Part shown: one piece after another, positions 23,290 to 51,949 of the stretch | How the letters are laid out: every line of letters begins with the position of its first letter | Position numbering within the stretch: the first letter of the stretch is position 1 | Source of the DNA: Tubiluchus corallicola | Taxonomy: Eukaryota > Priapulida > Priapulimorpha > Priapulimorphida > Tubiluchidae | Direction: 5' to 3' | Assembly: GCA_030141605.1 (NCBI GenBank) | Contig: JAQGDQ010000087.1 | Coordinates: 62,001-126,000, forward strand | DNA length: 64,000 nucleotides | The notes under the pieces: model-generated | Databases searched by the model: none | Told to the model about the DNA's origin: nothing | Seen by the model: the letters and a program-made list of their open reading frames with translations, nothing else | Position numbers and translations under genes: made by a program

Positions 23290-26200
23290 TAGATTGTTTG
23301 GTTAGCTTACTTGTGTCAATATACAAAGGTTTTTAGCAAAAAAAGTTGAAGTACACTGCCCGTTAATGGTCAATGGGTCGTTTTTAATTGCGAAAAGCGT
23401 AACTGGCATATATTCCTGAATTATTGCATGCATACATGCGTTTGTACATATTTTTGTATGCATGCTTCAGCAGTTTTTTGCAGATTTATCACTGAAGGAG
23501 GAAAATTGTGGTTTATTAAATATTTGTTTAATTTGCTGCAATCTTTTCATGACTGTCTGCATTTTGATTGCCGAGTGGTTTTCATAAAACTTCTCACCTG
23601 CTTCTACATATTCAATTGATCGCCATTGCTTAATTTTCACATGCATGAGTGGCTAGTTGCTTCTGATTGGCACAGCATTTATAAAAAAGATCAGTGTTAG
23701 TGTTAATTATAGTTAATTAATTACAATTGTTTATTCATAATAACTGTTCAAGTCCTGTACATAGAAACCCAAATGTTTTATGCACATCAAGTGGTTTACA
23801 CAGCTATCCGTAGGCATGTATGGAAAGATTGACAACCCTTGACCTGTCAATAATTGATTCTAGTAACATAATAAAATAATTATCATAATCTAAAAAAACG
23901 TGGTTTTTAAGAATTTTATTTTTAGATTAAATGTGTATTAAAATGGATTTCTACTTTGTTTTCAACTGTCTGCATGTTCGTCTTTAGTCGAGATTCGTAA
24001 TTCATATATCCGATATTCTAAGTCCTCATAAATGGACAAAATATGAAATGCTTTATGAAAATATTTAATAACACAAGTAATTGAACACGGCAAAACCTCG
24101 GTGTTTGAATTTTGAATCTAATTTGGGTTTATAAACAGTTTCCTGAATTTACTTGCTTCATTATATTTTACATTGAAGAAAACTTGGCCAATTATTTTAC
24201 ATAATTTGGGTAGATTCCAGTCCATCCTCAATTAGTTATTTTCAAGAGGTCATCTGGTTTAGTGTGCTTGATTCAGGGCTTGCATAGTGCTAAATTTTAT
24301 CAAAAAATAAGGAAGCACAACAAATGGACAATGTAAAATTAATGCTCATCAATTCTGCAAATCGATCCTAATTGCAATAAAATTTCATTTCTCGTCTTAC
24401 TGTGCATTTAATATGTATTTACAATGCTTGTATTTTATACAAAAAACTGATTTCGATTTTGTATTGATAATTTTTGTTTTTGCAGCAAAAACATGAAAAG
24501 CTAGAGCAGCTGTTTGCCAATTTATAACAAAAAAAAACAAACAAACACGCATTTTACTAAATCGATAACTCTTCAGTATTTACCCTATATATAACAATAT
24601 GTAGGAATGCAGCAACTATGTATATATATAATATTATAACAACAGGGCATTAACACTTTCACTGGAAACTATCATTTATTAGTGTCTAAAAATGAAAATG
24701 TGGCTCACTGGTTATGGAAATTCGTAAAAATCACAGGAAGCAATGGAATGATGAAACAACAACACATTCTGTTACCAAAACAAAACAGATAAACTTAAAC
24801 TGGAAATGAAGTTGCTGTATTAACAAAAAAGAACAAAACTGTAGCATAACTCACGAATGGTCCACTTTACGTTTATAACATTCGACGATGTTCTCGAAAA
24901 TAATGTATCACAAATATATGTAGTGTACAGTATATAACTGCTGCCATTGTCTTAGTTTACTGGCATTGTTTGCACCATACTTCAGAAATGAAATCAGCAT
25001 TTAATATTGTTAACCTTTACAAAAAGTATTTTGCCATATATTAGTAGTTAAAATAAAAATGAAAATATCAACACTCACATGAGAACTTAACGTCTCAACA
25101 TACGTATGTGTAATTGGGTAGTCTTAAGAAGAGCATTAACTAGTGAAGCGAAAATCAAGTAATTATATGTGCACACTGGTGACTTTGCTACTGATATTTG
25201 AAATTGCTTTCACATTTCTAATGCTTATTATTACTTTACTAAAGAATATGTACAAACAATGAATACACTTGATAGCATAGACAACAAGTAACAATTAACG
25301 CTACCATGTTTTAACAGACTTCAGACATTAGCAACATAACAATGAGAACCGATTGTCTCTCACAGGCAGAAAAACGCTGTAACAATAGAATAATTATCGT
25401 AGAAATAAATAATTATCTAACGAATGATTAATACAAGTTCAAGAAATAAGTGTATAAAATGGTACAATTGCTAGAAAATCAATCACGACCTACAAAAACT
25501 CAATTTCAACCGTGTTAAAGTTTTAAATTTCTCTAACATTCGTGCAAACTGTTCTGACAATTGACAACTTCATTTAACAGTTTTTACACCTGATAGCAGA
25601 ATGTCTGAACTGTTCACAAATAGAGTACTTGTCACAAAATGCAAATTAATGTCACATAAATGTAACTTTAGTGAGACGTGCAGCACAAAAGTGCTGGCGA
25701 AGCAGAAAAACGAACAAAAAATGATTAATATGAAAATAAAGTTGTTCAAATTCCAATACATAAAATTAATTGTACTCAAATGACCCGGCAAATTTGTCTA
25801 ACACGATTAACCCATTAATTTTGTCGCTTTTCGAAACACCTGAAGGTTTCTTGGAATGCATTTTACTGATATAACTGCAACATTTTGTTAAAATTTTCTA
25901 ATCAAAGAAAGTAAAGACCTTAAGAATTGCACCGCCATTATAGTTCAAACAGTAATACATGTGTAGTCAAGTCAGCAACAAAAGGTAAATATCCTAGCAA
26001 CAACATACCTATATCACATTTCACTTGTTTGCACTGTAACATTGGATAACACTGAAACACAATGTAAGCAACTGAATCTAGAGAAATTTCATGTTTATTT
26101 CCAACGCTGAAGTCTCTTGTTGCTACTGAGGTGACATAAAGATGAAGATACTCACACAAAGTTCAATTTATCTACACTATGATTGTGCAACATGTCACGT

Positions 26201-27215
26201 CATATTCTGCATCCAACCGACGTCAAAGAGTTCACTCATCAATCCATGCTTGCTAAAACAGAAAAGGCATTTTTCAATTGAACTGTTGCTGTTCAGTGAA
26301 AAATCACACTGATAACTTGCAAGACTATTGTGAATAGGTTTGAGGTGCCAATGTTACAGCAGTTGATGCGGTGCAAACATGTAGAGTTGGTCTAAGAATG
26401 CTCGTGGTTAAGTTGGCTAGACTATCAACTACATAAAAAACAGAGAAATAAACACACTGACACCAAAATTCCAAAAGAAATTGAAGACAAATGACATCGA
26501 GAGTATTAATTGATGGAAAGTACTTCTAATAGTTGTAGTCTTCAGTTCCGGCTCATTGGTAGTAAGATGACATGGATGCAACTCGGACCGTATGTTCAAG
26601 TGATATACCCCTACACTTAAAATATTATGTATGTACACACATCTAGAATGGCAGTGCCTGCGGATGAATTTACCAAAACAGAAAGCGATTTAAATATATG
26701 AGTTATTATTAGTTTTATATAATTAATTAATCAAATTGTGAGCAGGTCAAAAAGTCTAACAGCTGTAAGTTGACGACTAGCTGTAGTTATTTGCATGACT
26801 AGGCTTATTGTTAGTTTGAGATTAAATATTTCCACTTGTCTCTCAAGCATTGTGACAAATGGAATAGTGAGTGTAAGAACAATTGCTTTCCACTGAAAAT
26901 CTATAGTTAAGTGGTACGAAATTAGAAATCAGTTCTCAACCATGTCAACAACTTTGACTCAGAATTATTGCTTAATCTTTTGCAGTCAATATTGTGATTA
27001 TTAATTATTAAAAAAACTATTACATTTTACAGTTTGAATTTGTAATGACAGATAATGGATGTTAACTTCATGCCGTCAAGCATTTTTAACACTCAAAATT
27101 ATTACAGTCACAGTAAAAAATAATTTGCAAGTTGAAATCAACAGTTTTTACTCAATACAGCAAAATTTTCAAAAGCTGTTTTAATCTGCAGTTTTTTTTT
27201 GTACCTACCATACTT
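23290..27215. other. Convergent region between PHRF1 and PACSIN; probable PACSIN 3'UTR in part
   Basis: No gene-length frame or recognisable domain occurs here. The two genes point toward each other, so this holds the PHRF1 3' flank and the PACSIN 3'UTR. TTTATT (AATAAA on the minus strand) occurs at 26094-26099 and 24675-24680 as candidate PACSIN poly(A) signals. A possible alternative PHRF1 terminal exon lies at 24486-24527. Confidence 0.5.
24486..24527 (+). CDS. Candidate alternative 3'-terminal exon of PHRF1
   Basis: A strong acceptor (pyrimidine tract ending TTTTTGCAG) is followed by 14 in-phase codons, QKHEKLEQLFANL and stop. The phase-0 junction would fit a weak donor in the last known exon, such as after the AAA codon at about 23107. 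The peptide is helical and charged like the preceding tail. It could equally be a chance acceptor beyond the normal poly(A) site. Confidence 0.25.
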   Translation, partial: QKHEKLEQLFANL

Positions 27216-27235
27216 CCAATCGACCACCAGCGAAA

Positions 27236-43102
<15,867 letters not shown>

Positions 43103-43636
43103 AATCAGCAGTCTTCAGCAGGGAAAACACAGTTAAGATGAACGAAACGTGATGCAGAAAAGTCTATTCATCCGTAGAAAAAATTTGCTAAACACCTGAA
43201 ATAAACAATGATTTGCCTTTAATAACGTGACGATAAAAATTATTTAAAGAATGTAAGGATATGGTCAAAGACTGACAATCCTGAAAGAGGAACTATTGAA
43301 CCGACAGGGCTCTATTTGACAGCGGCACTGTAATGTGCAGACATCCTACATCAACCAGGGAGCTGAATCAATCAATTTTCTTGACAGTCAATCTCAGCCA
43401 TGCATCCATTTACTGATCGGGTTCTTGGTTGCTCAATTTTAGTTTCACACAACACACACTGTGAAGACTTAATAAATCAGTATTATAATTTTGGGTTCAA
43501 ATTCCATGGCCACCCATAAACAATGGCACTCAATGAATAAAATCACAGAACTAATAAATCACAGTCATACTTATGCAAAAAATTTTTGGAATCAGATGAA
43601 TTGATAAAACTTTGCTGGAACGTATCATTCAACATA

Positions 43637-43866
43637 ATTTATTTAACAAGTTTAACAAGAATAAATAAGTAACAAGTGGAAGCAGATGGCACAAGTGAGT
43701 TTTCAACTCAGTACATTACTGATATGTATATACATATATATATATTCTGATCTATTTCTACCTTACATATATACATTAGTATTGTCGTTGATTTGAAAAC
43801 TCACTACTCCCATCTGACTCCACTTCTTTCAAATTTATTTGTTCTTGTTAAACTTATTAAACAAAT
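43637..43866. mobile_element. Palindromic foldback MITE, 230 bp
   Basis: The left arm (43637 to about 43733) is an imperfect reverse complement of the right arm (about 43769-43866). Shared blocks include AAGTTTAACAAGAA, GTGGA, CAGATGG and AGTGAGTTTTCAA. The centre is an AT dinucleotide-rich loop. It is flanked on both sides by CATA, a possible short target duplication. No coding content. The family is not recognised. Confidence 0.7.
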
Positions 43867-44153
43867 CATATTGAATAATACATGTAAGAATTTTAATATA
43901 TTAATATTGATTTGAACTGTTCATATATGGATTTCATATTTCTAGTCGAGCCGTGAAGTGTATGATGAGCAACATTACCATGTTCCATAACCTCCATAAA
44001 ATCACGGACAAGCCATTAAACTATTCTCGGCATTATATTGCTAGTGTTCCGTTGGGAGATCAAAATGGATAATAAACTAGATGTGTCGACAAGTCAGTAT
44101 CATAATAAAGGTCTCACTCCAGGGATACGTTCTTACGTTCTTGTCTCAGAATT

Positions 44154-44239
44154 ATGGGATACGAAGCAAGCTTAATAATATCGGATTATATATCTGATTA
44201 AAACAAATCCGATATTATTAAGCTTGCTTCGTATCCCAT
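44154..44239. repeat. Perfect inverted repeat, 33-bp arms and 20-bp spacer
   Basis: 44154-44186 is the exact reverse complement of 44207-44239. The arms start ATGGGATACGAAGCAAGCTT. An (AT)n tract follows directly. The absence of any mismatch suggests a very young foldback element, a gene-conversion-maintained hairpin, or a sequencing/assembly fold-back artefact. Confidence 0.95.
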
Positions 44240-45048
44240 TATATATATATAATCTTTATTTGCCATAAAAAAAAAATCGATATTCATAACTATAAAAGCG
44301 TAAAAGAACATCCCAGCATGAGAATAAAATTCACACAACTGTTAAAGGCAAATGCGTCCAGTGCAAACTGAAAACTACTGTGCCAAAAATTTAAAACGAT
44401 CTTAAAAACCAATAATTAGATTATACAATGTTGATAAATAAACTAGTAACAATTCAATAGGATTATACACGAATGTTTCATTTTCACAACTAACAGACAG
44501 ATTATATATAGTACTGGGATTTAGTCTGCAGTTTGTACTAATAAAACATCTTCAGGATTCAGATTTAAGTTCATGCACTACATTGGCATTTATGTACTAA
44601 ACGCTTATAGCTGAGCGTTATGTATGGAAAGCGTGGGAAGAACTGGCAATCCAACTAAAACAGTTGTTAAAACAGCCGCTAAACAAATAATTGTACTACT
44701 AAATACAAAAGCATTTACTTTTGTTTTGCATCCTGTTTACTTCAATATAACAACACAAAAGTGTTGTAGAAAAGTTTACATGTTAATGGAATAATGAATA
44801 ATAGTAAATACTACACTTCCATGCCAAAAAACACATACCAGCTACTGTTATATTAACACGCAAAGCTCAACTTTCAGAAAATGTGACCAGGGATTTAATT
44901 AATTCACAAATAACACAGTTTTATATTTTGTCAAAAATTAAATTGCGCCATCTGTTTGATTAGCTGTTATTTGCTGTTACATATTGTACGTATACATATA
45001 TAATTACTCTATAATATATATAGAACTATAGAATTACTAATTACAAAT

Positions 45049-45270
45049 TTATCTATACAGCTTCTGTAGAGAAATACTCCTAGACCAAATGCGGGTGATT
45101 AGGCTAGCCGCCAGCGTCTCCTCAATCCCATCATCAGCCAGGCGAAAGTAGCTCAAATTGATCAAGTAATCGAAATCAAAGATCACCATCGATTTCACAG
45201 GACCACCACTATTTCCATATGAAATAAGAATGCCTGCATCACGTACATGAAGCCATTGACACGGTCAACG
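45049..45270 (-). pseudogene. Coding-like segment, unrecognised, possibly frameshifted
   Basis: A minus-strand frame ending TAA (45051-45049) reads ISYGNSGGPVKSMVIFDFDY and then LADDGIEETLAASLITRIWS. It is more GC-rich and protein-like than its surroundings. An overlapping frame just upstream, after a good acceptor (TTCCTTACGCAG at about 45312), reads DYGKASLNIPGHVDRVNGFM, as if one protein were split by a frameshift near 45240. GNSGGP resembles the active-site motif of HtrA/trypsin-type proteases, but the rest does not, so I assign no function. Confidence 0.3.
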
Positions 45271-45699
45271 TGACCGGGAATATTCAAGCTAGCTTTCCCA
45301 TAATCGCTGCGTAAGGAAGAAAACCACTTAAGGCTAAACTACGCCTTGTGGGCTTCGTACGTGTTGGCGGTTTCTGGAAAACGTTCTACAGTGGCCTTTA
45401 ATTGCAGTGGCCGAGAGTGGCTTTTTACAGCAGTTAAAACTTACGACCGAAAAAAAGTGTAACGAATGAAAAGGTTTACCGAATTGAAAAAGTGCAAAGT
45501 TTCTAATTAACAAGACTTATAATACCAAAAAAATCAGTCTGTGGATCCGAATTGAATGAAATTTAGCAACTCCGAAAATTAAAAGTAATGAATGAATATA
45601 GGTTTGATAAACCTCTGTATGCATACCAGTTAAGTAGATTACTATTAAAACACTTATTATTTAAATTTGCACGATAGCCAGTTTGTTTCTGTCTGAGCA

Positions 45700-46000
45700 T
45701 ACTGAAGTGAGTAAGTGAGTGAGTGAGTGAGTGAGTGAGTGAGTGAGTGAGTAAGTAAGTAAGCAAGTTTATTAGTTTATCACCATTTTTAAAATAGCAA
45801 TATACATAACTAACAGATTTATAAATCTATACAACATACAATAATGTTACAAAGTGCAAAAGTAATTATTGATTAGTGGTGAAAGGGTCACTGGAAAAAA
45901 ATGTTTTAGTAGTTTAGTAGAAATTTTTGGGGTGCAGTTACGCCTTCCCTGTCTACCACCAGAATTCAGTTTGCAATAAAACAAAACAGCGTTTTAAAAA
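45700..46000 (-). mobile_element. LINE-like 3' end with (GTGA)n microsatellite tail
   Basis: On the minus strand, about 250 bp of non-coding sequence ends AATAAACTTGCTTACTTACTTAC and passes straight into (TCAC)n repeats (plus-strand GTGA at 45714-45755). A short 3' UTR followed by a tetranucleotide tail is usual for CR1/L2-type LINEs and the SINEs that use them. No reverse transcriptase remains. Confidence 0.5.
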
Positions 46001-49000
46001 TAAAAACCGTACTGTTTGCAGAAAACAGACAAATCATAACAGCTTCCTACAAGTTGTTTAGTCATTAAAAGTTTTAAAACGCAAATTGATTCAACTTTTT
46101 AGCAAAAATTGCCTAAGGAAAAACACAAATTAAAGCTAAATGATAACTCTGACAGCACTCTTAGCAGGTAAATGAATGAGGTAACAACTAAATATCTAGA
46201 ATTAATTCAACTGAAAAATTGAGGTCAAACACATTACAAAAATTAGACGAGTTGTCATAGCAATGTAAGTCAAGTACAAAGGCATTTTCAAAAGCATACT
46301 ATTTCACGAACCAACTAAATCGATCTGAACTATTCTCTAGACAGATTTTGAAAGGCGTCCTTTTACAGCGCACTTAATGGAAGTTAAGCAATTTGTAATC
46401 GCCTTAAAGGATATATATTATATCGGATCTTTCGCTCTATAAAACTTTACGCAAGAAATTTTGAACATTCAATGAGCAACGTGGCTTTTCGTTCTTTTTC
46501 AGTTTTCTTTAAGAATTTCACACCTTCCATCACCATCCTCAATGAGCTATTGACGAATGGTTCTCGAAGGGTAGAAATTGGATACGCAAAGCCAGTAACA
46601 ACAACCGTTGTAAACTTCAACTTGGTAATAATAAACATCGATAAAATGACGACAGAAATGAGAGTAAATAAGCCACATTTTTTGAGCTAAGCTTATTACA
46701 ATTTTCCACTAGATCACAGATGCTAAATCCGCAACGAACAATGCAAAAACACTATTGCGGTCAGTACATCATCCCAGTTTGCAATAATAATCAGCTAATG
46801 ATTACCTGAATGTGTAGCTTGCGGTCAGATTTTGTAGCGTCATAATTAATGATTATCGTTAAACAGGTAAATACGTGAAGCAGTTGAGTCCTTTAGTCAC
46901 GACTTCATTCATAGGCGTATTGAAGTATGAAAAACTTTATTACCAAGACAAAAAACCGTAATCTCAGTTATCTCAAGTACATAACAAAGAGAAAGAGAAC
47001 GAGACTGTGCCACACGCTGTAACCTCAATTGCTGTTTATGCCTTCAGCCATAACAGTTAAGTGTGACCAGATTCACAAAATGTTAATAGACTGAGAGCTT
47101 TGACCGTGTCAAACGTCACACAGTTAAACGTGATGGTTAATTGTTTAAACCTAGTTTAGTTAGTGCTGACACTAGTTTTACTTCTGACCCTTTTTTACTT
47201 GTCACATTAGACAAGTGAATGGCATAGTCAAACTTTTTGCGGCTGATATTGGAGCTGCTCAGTGAGTAAACAAATGCTAAACAGTCTTATGGAGTAAAAT
47301 TAAACTTTGGTGTCAGTTTGTAGTAACTAGTGGTAGTAGTTGTAATAGTCACTTTTGATAAAATATGACAACTTTAATTGAATTTAACTGATTTACATTC
47401 CAAAACTGGATAATCAAAACAAAACATTTCTTGGCTTGTACCATATCATAACCATTTAGCTAGTATGTAAACAAGTTTGAGTTTCACCAAAGTATCCACT
47501 GTTTGTGTGTTTGAAGCAACATCCCACGTACAGCTGCATTAACTAACATACAAAGATCATATTTACTTCTTAAAATCAATATACTCAAAATTCCACACAA
47601 AACTAATAAAAGAACTCGTCCGTCATTGCGTGTTTATTTCTAAATTTAGTTTATCCTGAATATGTTCAATCGGCCATTCTTTCTCTTGCCTGTGACCTAC
47701 CTTTTTCTGTGAAAATGACCAAAAAACCCACAATCCGTAACTACAGGCAGTGTAAAACAAATCAGTTATTTTGGTAAATGGCAAGCTACATGTTAACAAG
47801 CAATATCTTCAAAAGTTACATATACACAACCCGGGGTTTAATTTCTATTACAGACGTAGCCTATTTTTCTGTGAAACTAACCAAAATGTTCAAGGTAAAT
47901 AAGAAATTATCTATAAATGGGTGTAATTTCAAGATAAATAAAAAATTATCGATTTCCTCTCTAATTTATCTCAGCAATTATAGTACTGACACAAAATAGT
48001 TTTCAGTGGAGAACAGAGAAGAGTCCACCAGAAAGAGAAAGTGAACACACATTCTGAGAGTCGTTTTCACTGCATGAATTTAAATCCTACACAAGACTTA
48101 AACGAATTTAAATCCTATTACTTCAACCACTAAATTAAATGCGCGTAACGGATGAGTGTCATAACTTCACAGTATTGAACAATCAAATGATTTCAGAAAT
48201 TAAAAAAGTGATCCATGAAAATTGTATATACATTTCCAAAACATTTTGTTGAAATATCACAACTAGGCCAGATGTATCAATCAGAACTATCTGTCACAAA
48301 CGCGCAATAATGTCAGTAGCTAATCAACATGTCCACAGGTTATATATTTCAGTGAAGATATAAACTCGTAAATCAATAAAGACATATTGTATAAAGCTAT
48401 ACCCTTTCTGTAAGCCTATATGAGACAACAGCATGACTGTGTGACCATAAAACTGGTTACTTCCAAGCAATTACAGTTAATCATTTAACAAATCCTGAAA
48501 ACGCCCACTCACAGTGCAAAAGGTATTTCTGAAATGTTGACAGCTCATGCGTGGACCAAGCCCTTGACTCTCAAGTCTTGAGTTGACCATCACCTAAGGC
48601 TACGTTCACTTGCATGGCTTTAAATAAGAAATAACTTCCTGCTTATAGTTTCTAGTGTCATTGCTTACTTTTTGACTGACTTGTAATTTTTTAAATAGGC
48701 ATTGTTAAATTTAATAGTTTACAATTTTATTTTAATTTACAAGCTTTCATTGCATTCTTAGTCAAATTTCAGAACACAAATTTTGTGGAACCAAAATAAC
48801 CTAGAATTGTTTAAGTAAAATGCCTAAAGGTACAATTTACCAATACATACTGTTTGTATATGTAAAAAACCTAATAGTAGCAACACTGTTTGTGATGTGT
48901 TGTATTGTATCATGAGTTGCTGATGAATACGAACTAGATACTAAAAAATAACAAAATACATAGGAGCCAGTCACGTGCTAGAAATTTGAATAATAAAAAA

Positions 49001-51949
49001 CATATTGTACTACAAAAACGCACACACAATTTCGTAATACAGATATAATTTCAGAAGCAAATGAAACCGTGTTCTGTTTCAAAACATCAAAGTGCCTACA
49101 TGTTTACCAAGTTGAAAAAATTAAATGCAAAACACCCTCGTGCGCATGCACAACAAATTCTCTGTGTTGTACTACAGGAAGCAATTTCACTTGGTGAAAT
49201 CTGTTATAGTTAAAGGGATAATTAGTTTACACTATAAACGAGTTAATGGCGAATAAATTTGTTTCATGTTTTCAATTCCTTCAAATTCAATTGCTTGTTA
49301 AAATGATGCGCTACATGCACGATGCGCAAAGATCTCTTAAAAGCTCTCCTAAAAGTGATTTACTGTGCCATCGGGGTCTATTCTAAGCAAACGAGTCTAT
49401 ATAAAAATGCATCCTCGGCTTCATTTGGAAAGCACGTAAGATGATAATAAAAAATTGAGCACAATATTAAGGGTATCACGGAAACGACCCTCTCCCCCTC
49501 CGCCACACACATTGTGCGGAAGAAACCGAAGGCTTTGGATGAAAACCGACATAATCACGCGAAAGAAAATTAAATTTTGAACAAAAAAGCACATTTTACT
49601 ATATAGCGCATGGCCACCATAAATCGGCTGGAGTGCAATTTTTACTAGCTTTCAATGGAATTCTGGGAACGATCTCATAACTGATTTGTTCAATAACTCT
49701 GTTGACTTTTGATTTCTAACTATAGGAAGTGAAAATAATTTTAAAAAGGAGATTTTTGCCAATTAATACGCTAAATAAAAATTTAAAAAATACGTTTTTA
49801 TCTACTTGTGATTAGTATAGCGGAAGTAATCATTTCCTGACACTCTGAGATTTTTACAAAATGCCAGTGAAATCGTGGCAGTAGAACTATGATTACTGAT
49901 TGACCAAAAAGTGGGAAATATTAAACAGTCGAAAAAAGTAAGCATAGGCTCCAAATTCTGCCAATCTACGCGTCTAAGTCGCTTAGAAACGTACAACGGC
50001 TGTTCTATGCCGTTATGCCGAATACTTATCCAGCCAGTAATAATAAATGTTTCATGAAATAGTCAAAAATACCCAATGCAAAAAATAGACGGAATTAAAT
50101 AGCAGAAAACAGAATAACATATGCCGCAACACACAGTAAATTCGATAGAACACCTGTCACCAACGAATACAGAATCACATACAGACCTCACATACGCTGT
50201 ATTTTATACAGCACTTAACTGAATTCTACCTATTCGTGTCATTCTGTACAAAGTCGAAGCATGCGCAACAATATGTTGTACGTATACTGTATGAAATAAA
50301 GTACATAACAGTATTAATCATCAGTTCATGTGATTCATTGGATGTCAATTTATTTTATGGGCGTGCGGTATAAAACTATAATCATGATATCGAAAAATTA
50401 TTAGAAAATACTAAAAGCAGATAAACTTTTTGACGTCAGCTTCTACAGAAAAATATTAAATGAGCGAAAAATGACGAATTAGGTCTACTTTGAATATTTT
50501 ATACCATATACATTCTTGAATACAATTTTCACGTTTTGGACACCAAATTTTCTTATATGCAACCCATATAGTATGAGTATTTATTTTCTTTTTCCCAAAC
50601 AATATAGATGGTCCATCAAGTAAGGAGATATACGGTTGCTAGCCTAGGATACAGGTCCTTAGAACTATAGAGTGCTTAACTAATTTATTGGTAATAATTG
50701 ACGTCCATTTATGTTCGTCTTGAAACAAATAGGGAAACACTTTCTGGAAAAGAATGCCAAAGATATGAGGCTCGAGGGAAAAAGTGAATTTGCGGGCGCC
50801 TACACTGCATCTTGAAATGTCCAGGCAGAATTACGAGTAAGCAAACTCACTGGAATGTGCTTATAAATTTATGGCATCGATTTAACTGTAGCGTGTTGCT
50901 ATCACATTAACTTTGAAACATACGATGTGGATGCCCTCAATATGTATAAAGTAAATACGTATTAGCAAATATTAATGTATATTGAATAAAGCCGTACACA
51001 ACACAGTACCCATGGATACACTATAACACTGATGCTGCATTCATGCACAAATAGTTAAGAAATAGTACCTCAGTGACACAAAGTTGCATCATTTTATAGA
51101 GTCCATTGATACATGATCTACCTACAGTCACAAACCGTATTATAAATGCGAGATTTTTGGTGCCTAATCTTTCTAATCGTCAATGTATTGTGAAAACTAG
51201 GAAGTGATCATTTTTCAAGCCACGGGTCATGACCAATTTTATCTATTACAGATCTGCAAGTGGTCACAAACTATTAAGCATTGCATTCACGCGTCGGTTT
51301 GTTACACTGGATATAGTTAAAAACTTACACAATGGTCGTTACGCTAGCAGCATTTAAAATAATAAAAATGCTACATGCATAACACAAGCACTTATTTTAC
51401 CAGTGATTCAGTGAACACAGCTAAAAACAAGTACAAGATACATGTAAAACGCAATGTTTATTATACAAACGTTTACGGACTTTTTACATAAATGGCATCA
51501 CAAGTTTAATATAACTACTAAAAATTCAATGTTACTTTAAATTTTATTACTGAGTATTCTGTGTACAAGTTCAAATCTCAGCGTTACAATGATAAAAATA
51601 TTACATAATATTTTCAATGAAAAAAATTCCAAAAAAGAGAAATTCCTAAAATTAATGTCTTAATACTTGAAAGACAAAAAGACTGATTAACCCCCTCTTC
51701 AAGCTATCACCATTTGAGAAATTTTAAATAATTTTTATAACCACTTTATCTCTGACACAATTTTAATACGTGCCATATATTAATGTTTTTATGTGATTAT
51801 TTCGAGTTATCCTATGAATTCACTAAGTTTATAAGGCTGGATTTTAAATTACACTAATTTTTTAATGAAAAAAATTAAATTACTATCAGTTATTTCACAC
51901 ACAGTTCCTGGGTGACATAGAGCACAAATGTGCCAATTTCTTTACAAAG
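46000..51949. other. No gene recognised; between PACSIN 5' region and IMMP2L
   Basis: AT-rich sequence with only short frames. It may include a PACSIN 5'UTR intron and the IMMP2L 3' flank. A minus-strand ATTAAA (plus TTTAAT, 51861-51866), about 85 nt after the IMMP2L stop, is a possible poly(A) signal. Confidence 0.45.
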
